In this document: positions 15,603 to 24,216 of the stretch, piece after piece
How positions within the stretch are numbered: the stretch's first letter is position 1
Layout: the number at the start of each line of letters is the position of its first letter
DNA from: Emticicia aquatilis
Lineage (GTDB): Bacteria; Bacteroidota; Bacteroidia; Cytophagales; Spirosomataceae
Length of the DNA: 62,028 bases
Reading direction: 5' to 3'
Assembly: GCF_014644295.1 (NCBI RefSeq)
Contig: NZ_BMKK01000018.1
Location: forward strand, 1 to 62,028
Notes under the pieces: model-generated
What the model saw: the letters and a program-made list of their open reading frames with translations, nothing else
The model's database searches: none
Told to the model about the DNA's origin: nothing
Translations under genes and position numbers: made by a program

Positions 15603-18083
15603 CTAAATCTTTCGTTTGAGTTGCAAATAATCCAAGAAATAGATGACTTTGAGTGATAAATTATTATTTTGACTGCTTTGTATGGTATTCTGGAAATTAT
15701 CAAAGTAACGAGTATTGGCAATATCAGAGTTCGTAAATCCTGCATCTTTCCAAACAATATTTAAGAAACTACCAGGAGCAAATTGCCAAGTATAAACCAT
15801 ATCAATGTTAAAGTAATTGACATTGCGGTTATATTTTTCGGCTAATCCTGTTTTTGTATTCAAAGAACCGTCGGTATTGAGGGTATAAAACTCTTTGTTA
15901 TCAACCACACTCACGTAGTGTCTGGCTCTGAATGTTAGCCCCATTTTATTGGTAAAGCTATATTTTAGGTTCAAAACATTATCAACTGTACTTACTTTTC
16001 TGACCGCAAACAATATGTTGTTGTCGTCGAGCGTAGTAGTATAACCCAAACTTCTTGGACGTGGCATAAAACCAATCTGATGCTCAATCGAAAACTTACT
16101 ATTAAAACGGTATTTCTGACTTAACGAAATATCGGTTCCGCTAAGATTATAAAAGTTCAAGAAAATACGCTCAAAAACTTCGGCACTAACCGAGTATTTT
16201 TTAGCAGCATTTGTTTCTATCCAACCGCCCATTGCAACGCTTTTTCCACGTTTGAAAACATGACCCATATTGCGTGGCTCGTAGAAATCATTTTGGGCTG
16301 GATTGAAGTTGGCAAACAAACCAAACCAAATCAACTTCTTTGTTTGTGCATTTAGGTTGAAGTTGATACGAGAGTTTTGATATTTACTTTTTATATCACC
16401 TATCGGGGCATATAAATTACTCAAACCACCATTGAGATTAAAGAAAAGTCGATTGTACCAACCTTTAGGCTCGGTGTATCGGTAGCCGACATAAAAGTTA
16501 TGATTGATAAAGTTATTGTTCGTAAAATAACCCAAATCATTACTGTTATACTTGGTGTCGGTCAGAGCTTGCGAAAGACTAAAATTGAATCTTCCACTGT
16601 TTTTTCCGAAACTCACCGTATGGCTGTATCCGAGAGAGTTTTCGCTGTCGGGTGTTTTATATTTCAAATGACTAACTGACGCATTGCCCGACAAATTATA
16701 AGTATTTTTCTTGTCGCTGAAACTAAATAATGCTGCACTTACATTGGCATTATAATCGTTTCCGCCTCTTAGTACACTGGTGTTGATAAAACTTACGCTC
16801 GAATTATGCTTAAAAGTTTGGTCAAGCACAAAAAGGTTATAATTGGTCGTTGGGTTGGTTTCAAACTTTCTAATCTCGCCAGTTTCTATGTTTTCGATGG
16901 TAGCAAACTGTGCTTGCGTAACGGCATTTAAAACCCCAATTCCAAGACCATTTTTGGTGCGTCCCGAAATCTTAGAAGCATTAATTAACTTTGCTTCGGT
17001 TGGGTTTTTCAACATCCTTTCACCTGATTTTACGTCGTCATAAGCATCGTACAAATGAATAGGCGTTCCACCGATTCGGCGTGAATAAAACAAATTTCCC
17101 TTGTTGAAAAGCTCAGTACCTTCCGTAAAAAAAGAACGATATTCGTTGAATTTGACTTCAAAAGGTGTCAGATTCAACACTTTGTTGTCGCTTTGCACCT
17201 GTCCAAAGTCAGGAATCAAGGTGGCATCGAGTGTAAATGCCTGACTTAATCCCAGTTTTAAATCCAGCCCTCCCGAAACTTGATTTGTCCAATTTTTCTG
17301 TTCGGCCACATCGCTCGGAAAATGATTGGCATAAACCGAAAAATACGGAAAAAGTTGGAGACGCAAGGGCGGTTTAATATCCGAAATACCAGTCCATTGT
17401 CCTTCTTGAGTCAAGAATCCATTGACATTCGGATTGATGGCATTCCATGTATATTGCTGCTCGGTTTTTCGTCGTCGTCGGGTGATATTCAAGCCCCAAT
17501 TCTGCACTTTGTCTTTACTAAAACGAATGGCCGAGTAAGGCAAAAACATCTCGAAACTCCAGCCTTTGTCATGAATCACAACGGCACTTTTCCAAACGGC
17601 ATTCCAACTAAAATCTTCGCCGCCATTATTATCATTTTGGTTAGGAGTCATTTTGGCGTCCCATTGCTCGCCAAGTGGCGTCACAAAATACTCAAAACCA
17701 TTCAATTTGTCATTGTAAGTATCGAAAATCAAACCGATGTAGTCGTTCATTCCGAAACCGTCACGACCAGCGAGTTCTTTGGCAATACTATCAACATTTC
17801 GCTCGAAACAAGTTCCACCGAAATAGATTCCCGCATCATCATACATCAAATAAGATTCGGTATGATTGCCTTTTTCTTCTTTTCGACCAATTACGGGTCG
17901 GAACTCGGTGTAATCATCAGCTTTGGCGGCATCTTGCCAAGCCAAATCATTCAGTTTGCCATCAATAATTACGGGTTTGTTAGTGCGTTTAGCTTCAAGT
18001 GAGCGAGGCGTTGTTGTTTGGGCAAACGCCAAGCTAAAGCCAATGCACAAGTGCATCAGAGTTAGTAAAAAGAGCTTTTTCAT
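15603..18083 (-). CDS. CBM9-like + DUF5916 outer-membrane protein
   Basis: An 826-residue exported protein with signal peptide MKKLFLLTLMHLCIGFSLAFAQ. Residues about 30-235 look like a carbohydrate-binding family 9-type sandwich (KPVIIDGKLNDLAWQDA at the start, GLNITRRRRKTEQQYTW later). The rest, about 240-826, has alternating amphipathic strands typical of the DUF5916 beta-barrel and ends in aromatic/charged residues. The family is common in Bacteroidota; its ligand is unknown. The upstream promoter is well formed. The gene leads the DUF5916-ABC-tolC series on the minus strand. Confidence 0.85.
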   Translation of the reverse strand: MKKLFLLTLMHLCIGFSLAFAQTTTPRSLEAKRTNKPVIIDGKLNDLAWQDAAKADDYTEFRPVIGRKEEKGNHTESYLMYDDAGIYFGGTCFERNVDSIAKELAGRDGFGMNDYIGLIFDTYNDKLNGFEYFVTPLGEQWDAKMTPNQNDNNGGEDFSWNAVWKSAVVIHDKGWSFEMFLPYSAIRFSKDKVQNWGLNITRRRRKTEQQYTWNAINPNVNGFLTQEGQWTGISDIKPPLRLQLFPYFSVYANHFPSDVAEQKNWTNQVSGGLDLKLGLSQAFTLDATLIPDFGQVQSDNKVLNLTPFEVKFNEYRSFFTEGTELFNKGNLFYSRRIGGTPIHLYDAYDDVKSGERMLKNPTEAKLINASKISGRTKNGLGIGVLNAVTQAQFATIENIETGEIRKFETNPTTNYNLFVLDQTFKHNSSVSFINTSVLRGGNDYNANVSAALFSFSDKKNTYNLSGNASVSHLKYKTPDSENSLGYSHTVSFGKNSGRFNFSLSQALTDTKYNSNDLGYFTNNNFINHNFYVGYRYTEPKGWYNRLFFNLNGGLSNLYAPIGDIKSKYQNSRINFNLNAQTKKLIWFGLFANFNPAQNDFYEPRNMGHVFKRGKSVAMGGWIETNAAKKYSVSAEVFERIFLNFYNLSGTDISLSQKYRFNSKFSIEHQIGFMPRPRSLGYTTTLDDNNILFAVRKVSTVDNVLNLKYSFTNKMGLTFRARHYVSVVDNKEFYTLNTDGSLNTKTGLAEKYNRNVNYFNIDMVYTWQFAPGSFLNIVWKDAGFTNSDIANTRYFDNFQNTIQSSQNNNLSLKVIYFLDYLQLKRKI

Positions 18084-18138
18084 AATTGTTGTTTGTAAGT
18101 TCAGTTTGTGTCGTAAAAGCTGAGGGCTTTTGCAGTCA

Positions 18139-18167
18139 CAAATTTATTTTTGTTTGGCTTTCGACAA
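18139..18167 (-). promoter_or_regulatory. promoter of the DUF5916 gene
   Basis: On the minus strand TTG (18165-18167) is followed after 18 bases by TAAATTTG (18139-18146), a good match to the Bacteroidota -33/-7 layout. It lies 55 bases upstream of the start codon. Confidence 0.6.
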
Positions 18168-18473
18168 GCATTAATAAATGTTAAGAGGTGTGTTTTTAAC
18201 AATTATTAATCAATTTGATGTGAATACTTGTCTGGTAAAAAAAGGTTACAAAAAGTAATTATGACAACGACACTCTTTTTACATAAAAGTTGCATGGATT
18301 CAAGTTTTGTTTTGAAATAATTTTACTTGTTTAATGTGATAATAGCTTTTTCATAATTTTGTGTATCTGATGCCCTAAACCCTAATTTAGACAGCAATCA
18401 TATAATGCCAAAAGCTGTGCCATTGTTGTAAGTATTTAATTATCAGCAGTTTGTGTATTTTATATATAAAATA

Positions 18474-18514
18474 ATTGTCCGAAAACGGACATTTTGAGTA
18501 CGTCTTCGGACAAT
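18474..18514 (-). terminator. hairpin ending the sigma/envelope operon
   Basis: Arms ATTGTCCGAA (18474-18483) and TTCGGACAAT (18505-18514) pair perfectly 18 bases past the last gene's stop codon. An alternative smaller hairpin GTCCG-AAAA-CGGAC (18477-18490) overlaps the left arm. Confidence 0.6.
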
Positions 18515-18532
18515 GCAAAAGGGCTTTTAAAC

Positions 18533-19864
18533 TTATTTTACGAAGCCTATTTTTAGGTATGGATTGAGAGAAATGTTTCTACCGTATTTTGTTGTTAAGC
18601 TTTGAATTTGAGTATTTTTATTAGTTGCTAATAATGAAATACCAAAATCGAAAAAAATACGGTTTCTAAATTGATTTTGAATCCCTAAAACGCCACCACC
18701 ACCATAAACACTACCTGTTTTAATGTTCGTAAAAATGTACTTCCCATCATCATCAGATAATTGATTATTAAAAGCTGTATTAGAAAACATTACCATTAAT
18801 CCAAGATAAACCCCATTGAAATTTTTTCCAGAACGCCCTTTTTTTACTTCTTTGCCTTTGGTAAAATAATATCTTAGTTGTTCTGATAATTGAATATTTG
18901 TATAAACATTGCTTACTTTCTGAGCATTCCAAATAGGAAATTTCTTTCCAAATAGATTACTATTCAGTGTAGTATCAATGAAACCTTTAAAAGAAAAAAA
19001 CTTAAAGTGATTGAAAATGCCCGTGAATGATGTATTACTTGAAAAATAAGTATTTCCGATTCGATGCTCATAATCAACATCAGCTTTGATAAACTGGGAA
19101 TATTTATCAATAGAGAATAAATCAGATGCGTTGATTTTTAACAGCTTGTTTTTCTCGAAGTTGTTGTCGGTTATCAGTAACTTTCCAAACTTATCAGTTT
19201 TGGTTTTTGGGTAAGAATTACCAAAACTCAATTTTAGATTAGATGCTAAAAACCATGTCTGATTGCTCGGACTTTGGGAGTTATGGATTAGCCTACCTTT
19301 GGTATCAGTTGAAACTTCGCTTACGTTTTTCACTCCTGCCGAAACAGATAAGTCTAAAATATTTCCAGCTTGATAACCATATTTTATAGCAAATACGGAG
19401 GTTTCGGAGTATGGATTATAAGAGAAAAAATAATATGGTTCATCTTTTAAAATTCCATGATAATATCTAAAACTAATATATTTTCCATATAAATTATAGG
19501 CTTGTAAGCCTGCTTTTACTCTTTTTGTCATTTGGAAATACCATCGAGGTTCAATTTCATAGGAAAATGGTTGGTATTCAACAGAATGCTTTAAACTCAA
19601 TAGAAGAGAAAACTCTTTAAGTATTTTTTGCTCATATGTGAAATTTAAGAAAGAGATATAGTTTTGTATCACAAAAGGACTTGACTCTATTCCTCCTCTT
19701 AGTCCAGCTTTAGCAGCACGCATAACACCCAGCTTTTGTGATACACTGATTACTTCAGTTCGGGCAAAAGTATCCACTTTTTCCTCCGAAAAACTAACTT
19801 TTACGCTATCGGTTTGAGCGAAACTGAATAGCGGAAAAAATATGAAAATGAGTAGCTTTTTCAT
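18533..19864 (-). CDS. predicted outer-membrane beta-barrel protein, copy 2
   Basis: A 443-residue exported protein of no family I recognise. The signal peptide MKKLLIFIFFPLFSFAQ and the following 13 residues are identical to those of the next gene upstream (copy 1). The body alternates polar and aromatic residues in strands separated by turns, for example RYYFTKGKEVKKGRSGKNFN and GVYLGLMVMFSN, consistent with an outer-membrane barrel, and it ends YLKIGFVK. Copy 1 has comparable motifs (RYYIYMKQRISKGKTANNLN, GIYTGLHFSY, and LNLKLGFAK at the end). The two are therefore diverged tandem duplicates, separated by 8 bases. It is the last gene of the sigma-factor operon. Confidence 0.65.
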   Translation of the reverse strand: MKKLLIFIFFPLFSFAQTDSVKVSFSEEKVDTFARTEVISVSQKLGVMRAAKAGLRGGIESSPFVIQNYISFLNFTYEQKILKEFSLLLSLKHSVEYQPFSYEIEPRWYFQMTKRVKAGLQAYNLYGKYISFRYYHGILKDEPYYFFSYNPYSETSVFAIKYGYQAGNILDLSVSAGVKNVSEVSTDTKGRLIHNSQSPSNQTWFLASNLKLSFGNSYPKTKTDKFGKLLITDNNFEKNKLLKINASDLFSIDKYSQFIKADVDYEHRIGNTYFSSNTSFTGIFNHFKFFSFKGFIDTTLNSNLFGKKFPIWNAQKVSNVYTNIQLSEQLRYYFTKGKEVKKGRSGKNFNGVYLGLMVMFSNTAFNNQLSDDDGKYIFTNIKTGSVYGGGGVLGIQNQFRNRIFFDFGISLLATNKNTQIQSLTTKYGRNISLNPYLKIGFVK

Positions 19865-19871
19865 GGTTGTG
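19773..19871 (-). repeat. 99-nt near-identical 5' segment, copy 2
   Basis: This segment covers the leader and first 30 or so codons of the gene at 18533-19864. It differs from 21086-21184 at about 3 of 99 positions, while the rest of the two genes is strongly diverged. Recent gene conversion or selection on the export/translation start would explain this. Confidence 0.85.
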
Positions 19872-19872
19872 A

Positions 19873-21177
19873 TTATTTAGCGAATCCAAGTTTTAGGTTG
19901 AGGTCTATAATAAGTGGTGCCGAATGCTTAGGCAAAAAAGAAATAGCATATTTCCCAATAACCAAACCAATATCCAGAAAAGATTTTTTATTGGTTTGAG
20001 TCTGGTATCCATAAGTTATTCCCAAACTTGTTTTTGGCGAATAATAGAGGTTTCCATAAGCATGTGAACTTATATTATCTCTATAACTAAAGTGCAACCC
20101 CGTATATATTCCATTTAAGTTATTGGCTGTTTTGCCTTTGCTAATACGTTGTTTCATATAAATGTAGTAGCGAACTTGCTCATGTATTTCAACTATAAAA
20201 ATGCTGGTGTTTTGTTTCAAAGAAGAATAAACAGGTATAAAAAATCCGCCATTACCAAATTCATTTTTGGTAACAGAGTCTCTTCGTCCTATTTGTTGAA
20301 AGGTTCTTTTATTAGTAAATGATAGTACAAGGTTTGAGTTGATAGAAAAGGCAGAGGAGGCAATTTTATGCTCATACGAAATATCCCCTCTGATACTTTG
20401 GTTGTATTTATCGGCATAAATGGCATTGTTTATATTTACTTTTAAGAGCTTTTTTACCTCATAATTGCAATGTAAAAACTCGCAGTAGTTATTCGGTAGT
20501 TGTTTTTTATGTGGAAAATAAAGCCCCAAACCCATGCGAGAAGTAGTAGATACAAACCACGTATTTGATGTAGGCGAGGAATCATTATTCACTAAATCAC
20601 CCCTTGAACTAATATAAGTTTCTTTGCCTTGTTTTACTCCAGCCGAAAGTCCAAAATCAAGGTTATTACCAAATTGCTTTCCCCAATTTACACTAAATGC
20701 CGCATTCGGTTCAATCATATTATATATATATCCTCCCCCATTTTTATAATAGTTTGGTTCTGAATAAGGACTATAAACCGCTCTAAGACTTAAATAGTTG
20801 CCCGTGAGGTTAGCATTTTGAATTTTCCTTTTAACTCTGTTTTTCATTTCATAAAACCATCGTGATTCTAAACCTATATTTAAATTAGAAGATGAAGAAG
20901 CAATGCCTTGGCCGCACCAAATTGTAATTGATTTATCATTCCATACTTTTGTTTCAACTTGTAAAGAAAGTATTGGTTTTTCGTCTATGCCTGACTGTAG
21001 ATTTAATCTAATTGCACTTTTCACAATCCGATTTCCTCCAAAAGCTTTATCATATTCATCCAGTAGCGTGGTTTTTTCAAATTGCTCCACTTTTTCCTCC
21101 GAAAAACTAACTTTTACGCTATCGGTTTGGGCGAAGCTGAATAGCGGGAAAAATATGAAAATGAGTAGCTTTTTCAT
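19873..21177 (-). CDS. predicted outer-membrane beta-barrel protein, copy 1
   Basis: A 434-residue exported protein paralogous to the downstream neighbour. The first 30 residues are shared exactly (through SEEKV); after that identity falls and is limited to short strand and turn motifs. Features seen are the signal peptide, alternating-hydrophobic strands, several Tyr/Trp-rich turns and a C-terminal strand ending LKLGFAK. No enzymatic motif is present. It follows the DUF4097-like gene by 8 bases on the same strand, so it is expected to be under the ECF sigma factor at the head of the operon. Confidence 0.65.
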   Translation of the reverse strand: MKKLLIFIFFPLFSFAQTDSVKVSFSEEKVEQFEKTTLLDEYDKAFGGNRIVKSAIRLNLQSGIDEKPILSLQVETKVWNDKSITIWCGQGIASSSSNLNIGLESRWFYEMKNRVKRKIQNANLTGNYLSLRAVYSPYSEPNYYKNGGGYIYNMIEPNAAFSVNWGKQFGNNLDFGLSAGVKQGKETYISSRGDLVNNDSSPTSNTWFVSTTSRMGLGLYFPHKKQLPNNYCEFLHCNYEVKKLLKVNINNAIYADKYNQSIRGDISYEHKIASSAFSINSNLVLSFTNKRTFQQIGRRDSVTKNEFGNGGFFIPVYSSLKQNTSIFIVEIHEQVRYYIYMKQRISKGKTANNLNGIYTGLHFSYRDNISSHAYGNLYYSPKTSLGITYGYQTQTNKKSFLDIGLVIGKYAISFLPKHSAPLIIDLNLKLGFAK

Positions 21178-21184
21178 GGTTGTG
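21086..21184 (-). repeat. 99-nt near-identical 5' segment, copy 1
   Basis: Leader and signal-peptide coding segment of the gene at 19873-21177, nearly identical to 19773-19871 (about 3 differences). Confidence 0.85.
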
Positions 21185-21185
21185 T

Positions 21186-22073
21186 TTAGTTTTTAATAGT
21201 AATCGAGCCGAACGAGTTATTAATGATGATTTTTGAAGAAAGGGTACTGTTGAGTATGGCCGAACGCTCAGTTTTATCGTTTTGAATCCAGCTAAAATCT
21301 GAGGTTAAGGTCATTTTACCAAACCTTGAACTTACATCAAAATAGAAACTTTTGAGCGGAGCTTTTTCAAAATTTATATCAGCTTTTTCGGCATTAATAT
21401 TCAGCGATTTAAGCCCATCAACCGACTCTATTCGTAGTTTGCCATACTGAGCGTTGATAGTATTTTGTCCGCCCAAGTTACTAAAAATTAAATCTGACCT
21501 TTCGGAATTTATTACCGCAACGCCATTGAAAGACTTGCTGATAATTTCACCATAATGCGTGTCGAGTTTGATGTTTCCATTTAAATCATCAAGTTCGATG
21601 ATACTAAAGTCAGCCTTAATGTTTAGGTTTTTTAAATTACCTTTTACCAAAACTTTTCCAAAACTGTTCTGAATTATTACTTTCATTCCTTCGGGAATTC
21701 TGACAGCATACTTTACTTTTAGATTAGAGCTTGGTTTTGTTTTTTCGTTCGGAATCACGAGGTAATTTCTTAGGAAAACCTCTCGACTGGTTTTCTCGGC
21801 TACGTATTTAAGCATTTCTAAATCGCTGCTGGCAGTTTTTCGGTCTGGGTGTTTGGCAATTAGGTCGATAGTTGCCTTTATCTCAGATTTTTCCCACGTA
21901 AGTATCTCAATATCAGCTTTTTCGGCTTCGATAGTCAATACGCTACTGCCACTAAAAGTCTTTTCGATGCTTTTAGTTACAACCTGAAGAGTCGTTTGGG
22001 CTGTCGATGCGTGTGCCAAAATAAACATCATGGCCAGACACATTAGCTTTATTTTGAACAGATAATTCTTCAT
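21186..22073 (-). CDS. DUF4097-like exported beta-helix protein
   Basis: A 295-residue protein with an N-terminal signal segment (about residues 5-25, ending ASTAQ). From about residue 120 it shows repeating short strands of the DUF4097 adhesin-like type: VIIQNSFGKVLVKGN, IKLDTHYGEIISKSF, TINAQYGKLRIESV and KIIINNSFGSITIKN at the end. DUF4097 proteins are frequent partners of ECF sigma/anti-sigma pairs in Bacteroidota, and this gene has that position, 19 bases after the probable anti-sigma gene. The function is unknown; an envelope-surface or stress-sensing role is inference. Confidence 0.7.
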   Translation of the reverse strand: MKNYLFKIKLMCLAMMFILAHASTAQTTLQVVTKSIEKTFSGSSVLTIEAEKADIEILTWEKSEIKATIDLIAKHPDRKTASSDLEMLKYVAEKTSREVFLRNYLVIPNEKTKPSSNLKVKYAVRIPEGMKVIIQNSFGKVLVKGNLKNLNIKADFSIIELDDLNGNIKLDTHYGEIISKSFNGVAVINSERSDLIFSNLGGQNTINAQYGKLRIESVDGLKSLNINAEKADINFEKAPLKSFYFDVSSRFGKMTLTSDFSWIQNDKTERSAILNSTLSSKIIINNSFGSITIKN

Positions 22074-22092
22074 GTCGGATTAATGAATAAAT

Positions 22093-22635
22093 CTAAATTT
22101 GAGCGGCCATTTTTCTGATAATTTCTGATTTTTGCTGCTCAATCGAGGTCAACTGAGCCATCAATTCGGGTTCGGTGTTATACTGCCCAACTACTTCTTT
22201 TAGTTGTTTACTTGCCGAGTTCAACTCCTCTAATTCGGTTTTGAGCGATACAAACTCGGGGTTCTGACACACGTAAGTTTGTTGTTTGCAATAAGCCACA
22301 ATCATTTCATATTGTTGTTGGCTATCATCCACTGGATTGAGTAGTAGGTCTTTATCAATGCGTTCTTCCGAATATCTAATCTGCTGTTTATCAGTGCTTA
22401 ACCAATAAAAAGTGCCCATAATTATCGCAATCGAAGCCGCTACTGAAACCCACTTCCAAGCTGGGAATTTTATTGTTTTCGGACTTAACTTATCATTAAT
22501 TTGGCTCCAAATTGCGTCGGTTGGTTCGTAGCTTGGAAGTCTTTCGAGGGCGTTTTGCAAAGCACCTTCACTAAGCTTGGACGCTATGCTGTTCCAAACT
22601 TCTTCATTCGGCTCATATTCTGGTAAATTATACAT
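22093..22635 (-). CDS. probable anti-sigma factor, single-pass membrane
   Basis: A 180-residue protein lying 14 bases after the ECF sigma gene. One membrane helix is visible at about 72-89 (WVSVAASIAIIMGTFYWLS), with the N-terminus predicted cytoplasmic and about 90 residues outside. The N-terminal part holds a tandem motif, LPEYEPNEEVWNSIASKLS and LPSYEPTDAIWSQINDKLS, about 28 residues apart. No zinc-finger HxxxCxxC motif is present, so it is not the ZAS type. The outer part is helical and Glu/Gln-rich. The anti-sigma assignment comes from position, topology and size rather than from a recognised domain. Confidence 0.65.
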   Translation of the reverse strand: MYNLPEYEPNEEVWNSIASKLSEGALQNALERLPSYEPTDAIWSQINDKLSPKTIKFPAWKWVSVAASIAIIMGTFYWLSTDKQQIRYSEERIDKDLLLNPVDDSQQQYEMIVAYCKQQTYVCQNPEFVSLKTELEELNSASKQLKEVVGQYNTEPELMAQLTSIEQQKSEIIRKMAAQI

Positions 22636-22649
22636 TGCTTTGCTGATAT

Positions 22650-23156
22650 TTAATTGCTTAAAATTTCTCGTAGTCGTTTCTTGGCATAAAAGAGTTGCGA
22701 CTTCGACGTCCCCTCCGAAATTCCTAAGATTTCGGCTGTTTCTCGGTGTGTATAACCCTCTATTTCTATCAAAATAAAAACCGTTCGGAAGCCTTCGGGC
22801 AGCGATAAAATGGCTTTTTCGAGATATTCGGCATCAATACTGTTGCCCCACTCAATCAGGCTGTTTTCATCAAAACTTTCTACGACTTCCCAAATTTTTG
22901 GTTTTTCGAGTTTTCGGTAGGCTTTTCTGACTACGATTGTCTTTATCCAAGCCCCGAGCGTGGACTCTCCCCTAAAATTTTCTAATTTTCTGAAAACATC
23001 CAAAAAAGCATCTTGTAGCACATCGTTGGCATCATCAAAATCGCTCGTCAGCCGATACGCCAACGTAAACATGGCTCGCTTGTAGCGGTCATAGAGTATG
23101 CGTTGAGCAGAACGGTTGTTTTGTATGCAAGCTGAAATGAGTTCGACCTCGGTCAT
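22650..23156 (-). CDS. ECF RNA polymerase sigma factor
   Basis: A sigma-70 family ECF factor of 168 residues when started at MTEVELISACIQ (23156); a longer frame to 23198 adds 14 residues not seen in the family. Region 2 is visible as AMFTLAYRLTSDFDDANDVLQDAFLDVFRKL, region 4 as LPEGFRTVFILIEIEGYTHRETAEILGISEGTSKSQLFYAKKRLRE (quoted here in pieces: LPEGFRTVFILIEIEG, YTHRETAEILGIS, GTSKSQLFYAKKRL). It probably drives its own five-gene operon: sigma, anti-sigma, DUF4097-like protein and two barrels, all within 0-20 base gaps. Confidence 0.92.
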   Translation of the reverse strand: MTEVELISACIQNNRSAQRILYDRYKRAMFTLAYRLTSDFDDANDVLQDAFLDVFRKLENFRGESTLGAWIKTIVVRKAYRKLEKPKIWEVVESFDENSLIEWGNSIDAEYLEKAILSLPEGFRTVFILIEIEGYTHRETAEILGISEGTSKSQLFYAKKRLREILSN

Positions 23157-23308
23157 GCAAAGAGTGTTTTTTAGCTTTCTATTATTAAAGTGCCACAATA
23201 TTTGTAGAATGGTTGTATAGAAAAATATTTTTTGCAGAAAATTTTCTGAACGATATTGTTAAAAGGGTATTTATGAAATCTGAAATTGTATCTTTTCTGA
23301 ATCTAACG

Positions 23309-23316
23309 TATATTTG
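23309..23316 (+). promoter_or_regulatory. -7 box of the WYL regulator gene
   Basis: TATATTTG fits TAnnTTTG and lies 38 bases before the start codon at 23355. Confidence 0.45.
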
Positions 23317-23354
23317 AATGAGTTAGAAAAATTATGAAAAAGATAAACTAAAAA

Positions 23355-24044
23355 ATGAACCGCATAGATAGACTTTTCGGGATTCTTACCTTTTTACAAT
23401 CAAGGAAATACGTTTCGGCCGAAAAAATTGCCGAGAAATTTAAAATCAGTGTCCGTACCGTTTATCGAGATTTGAAGGCTTTGAGCGAATCGGGTATTCC
23501 GCTGAGTTTTGAGCCAAATAAAGGGTATTTTGTGGTGCAAGGGTATTTCCTTCCGCCAATTTCGCTATCAACCGAAGAGGCCAACGCCCTTCTTCTGACC
23601 GAATCTTTGGTCTATGGTTTTACTGATAAATCTATTCAGAAACATTATTCCAATGCTCTCAATAAAATAAAGTCGATTTTACCTACGCAGCAAAAAGAAA
23701 AAGCCGAGTTTCTAACCAATAATATAAAATATCAAGTCCCAGAACGCCTTACACAAGACTACGAGCATCTCTCAATCTTGCAGCAAACCATTGCCGCCAA
23801 AACCATCATTGCGTTTTCGTATCGAAATAATAAAGAAGAACACAGCCGCCGACAAGCCGAGCCAATCGGATTGATTTTCTACGCTTTTGGTTGGCATTTA
23901 ATTGCGTGGTGTCATACAAGAAACGAATATCGTGATTTTAATGTATCAAGAATGTCTAAAATTGAAGATACGCATCAAGCCTTCAAAAAGACCGACCACA
24001 TAGAAGTAGGCGAATACATGCCGCAGATTCCTGTAAATTATTAA
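23355..24044 (+). CDS. HTH-WYL transcriptional regulator (YafY family)
   Basis: A 229-residue DNA-binding protein. The N-terminal HTH_11-type winged helix is seen as YVSAEKIAEKFKISVRTVYRDLKALSESG split around residues 18-46, and a WYL domain follows at about 135-210 with AEPIGLIFYAFGWHLIAWCH and the Arg-rich RDFNVSRMSKIE. WYL domains bind ligands, often nucleic acids or nucleotides, and make these proteins either repressors or activators. It is followed directly by a large palindrome and then by dinB on the same strand; a 20-base dyad before dinB is a plausible target site. Confidence 0.9.
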   Translation: MNRIDRLFGILTFLQSRKYVSAEKIAEKFKISVRTVYRDLKALSESGIPLSFEPNKGYFVVQGYFLPPISLSTEEANALLLTESLVYGFTDKSIQKHYSNALNKIKSILPTQQKEKAEFLTNNIKYQVPERLTQDYEHLSILQQTIAAKTIIAFSYRNNKEEHSRRQAEPIGLIFYAFGWHLIAWCHTRNEYRDFNVSRMSKIEDTHQAFKKTDHIEVGEYMPQIPVNY

Positions 24045-24045
24045 A

Positions 24046-24132
24046 TGTGGAGCGAACTGGGCGACGGTCGCATCCTGTTCGCTTTGTTGATAAAGTTTTA
24101 TTTTTTAATGCGAACAGGATGTTCGCTCCACA
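24046..24132. repeat. palindromic element with an arm-interrupting 14-nt insert
   Basis: The right arm 24110-24132 (GCGAACAGGATG then TTCGCTCCACA) pairs perfectly over 23 bases with the left arm, once 14 bases (24057-24070, containing GGGCGACGGTCG) are removed from the left arm between TGTGGAGCGAA and CATCCTGTTCGC. The loop is 27 bases and AT-rich. The insert contains GCGACGGTCGC-type dyad sequence related, in opposite orientation, to the insert in the palindrome at 52957-52996. The element starts 2 bases past the WYL gene stop codon. Confidence 0.85.
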
Positions 24133-24151
24133 GAAAAAACTTTTAAAAAGC

Positions 24152-24171
24152 ACTGACATAGGGTTGTCAGT
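24152..24171. promoter_or_regulatory. operator-like dyad before dinB
   Basis: Arms ACTGACA and TGTCAGT are separated by TAGGGT. The same 20 bases with one change occur at 29584-29603. In both places a CTTTG box ends exactly 17 bases after the dyad, so it sits over the -33 region of a promoter. The adjacent WYL regulator is the obvious candidate to bind it. Confidence 0.65.
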
Positions 24172-24216
24172 GAGGCATAGTTTCTTTGTGTCATTAACCA
24201 AAAATAACACAAAATT

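Larger units (their letters stand above)
18084..18532. other. 449-base spacer, non-coding
   Basis: It holds the DUF5916 promoter at 18139-18167 and the terminator-like hairpin of the preceding operon at 18474-18514. The central 250 bases are AT-rich with no open frame or repeat that I can recognise. Confidence 0.6.

Noticed and set aside
17280-18002. Long open frame on the plus strand opposite the DUF5916 gene
   Set aside because: The codon pattern is that of a shadow frame; the minus-strand DUF5916 protein explains the whole stretch with a signal peptide and family motifs.
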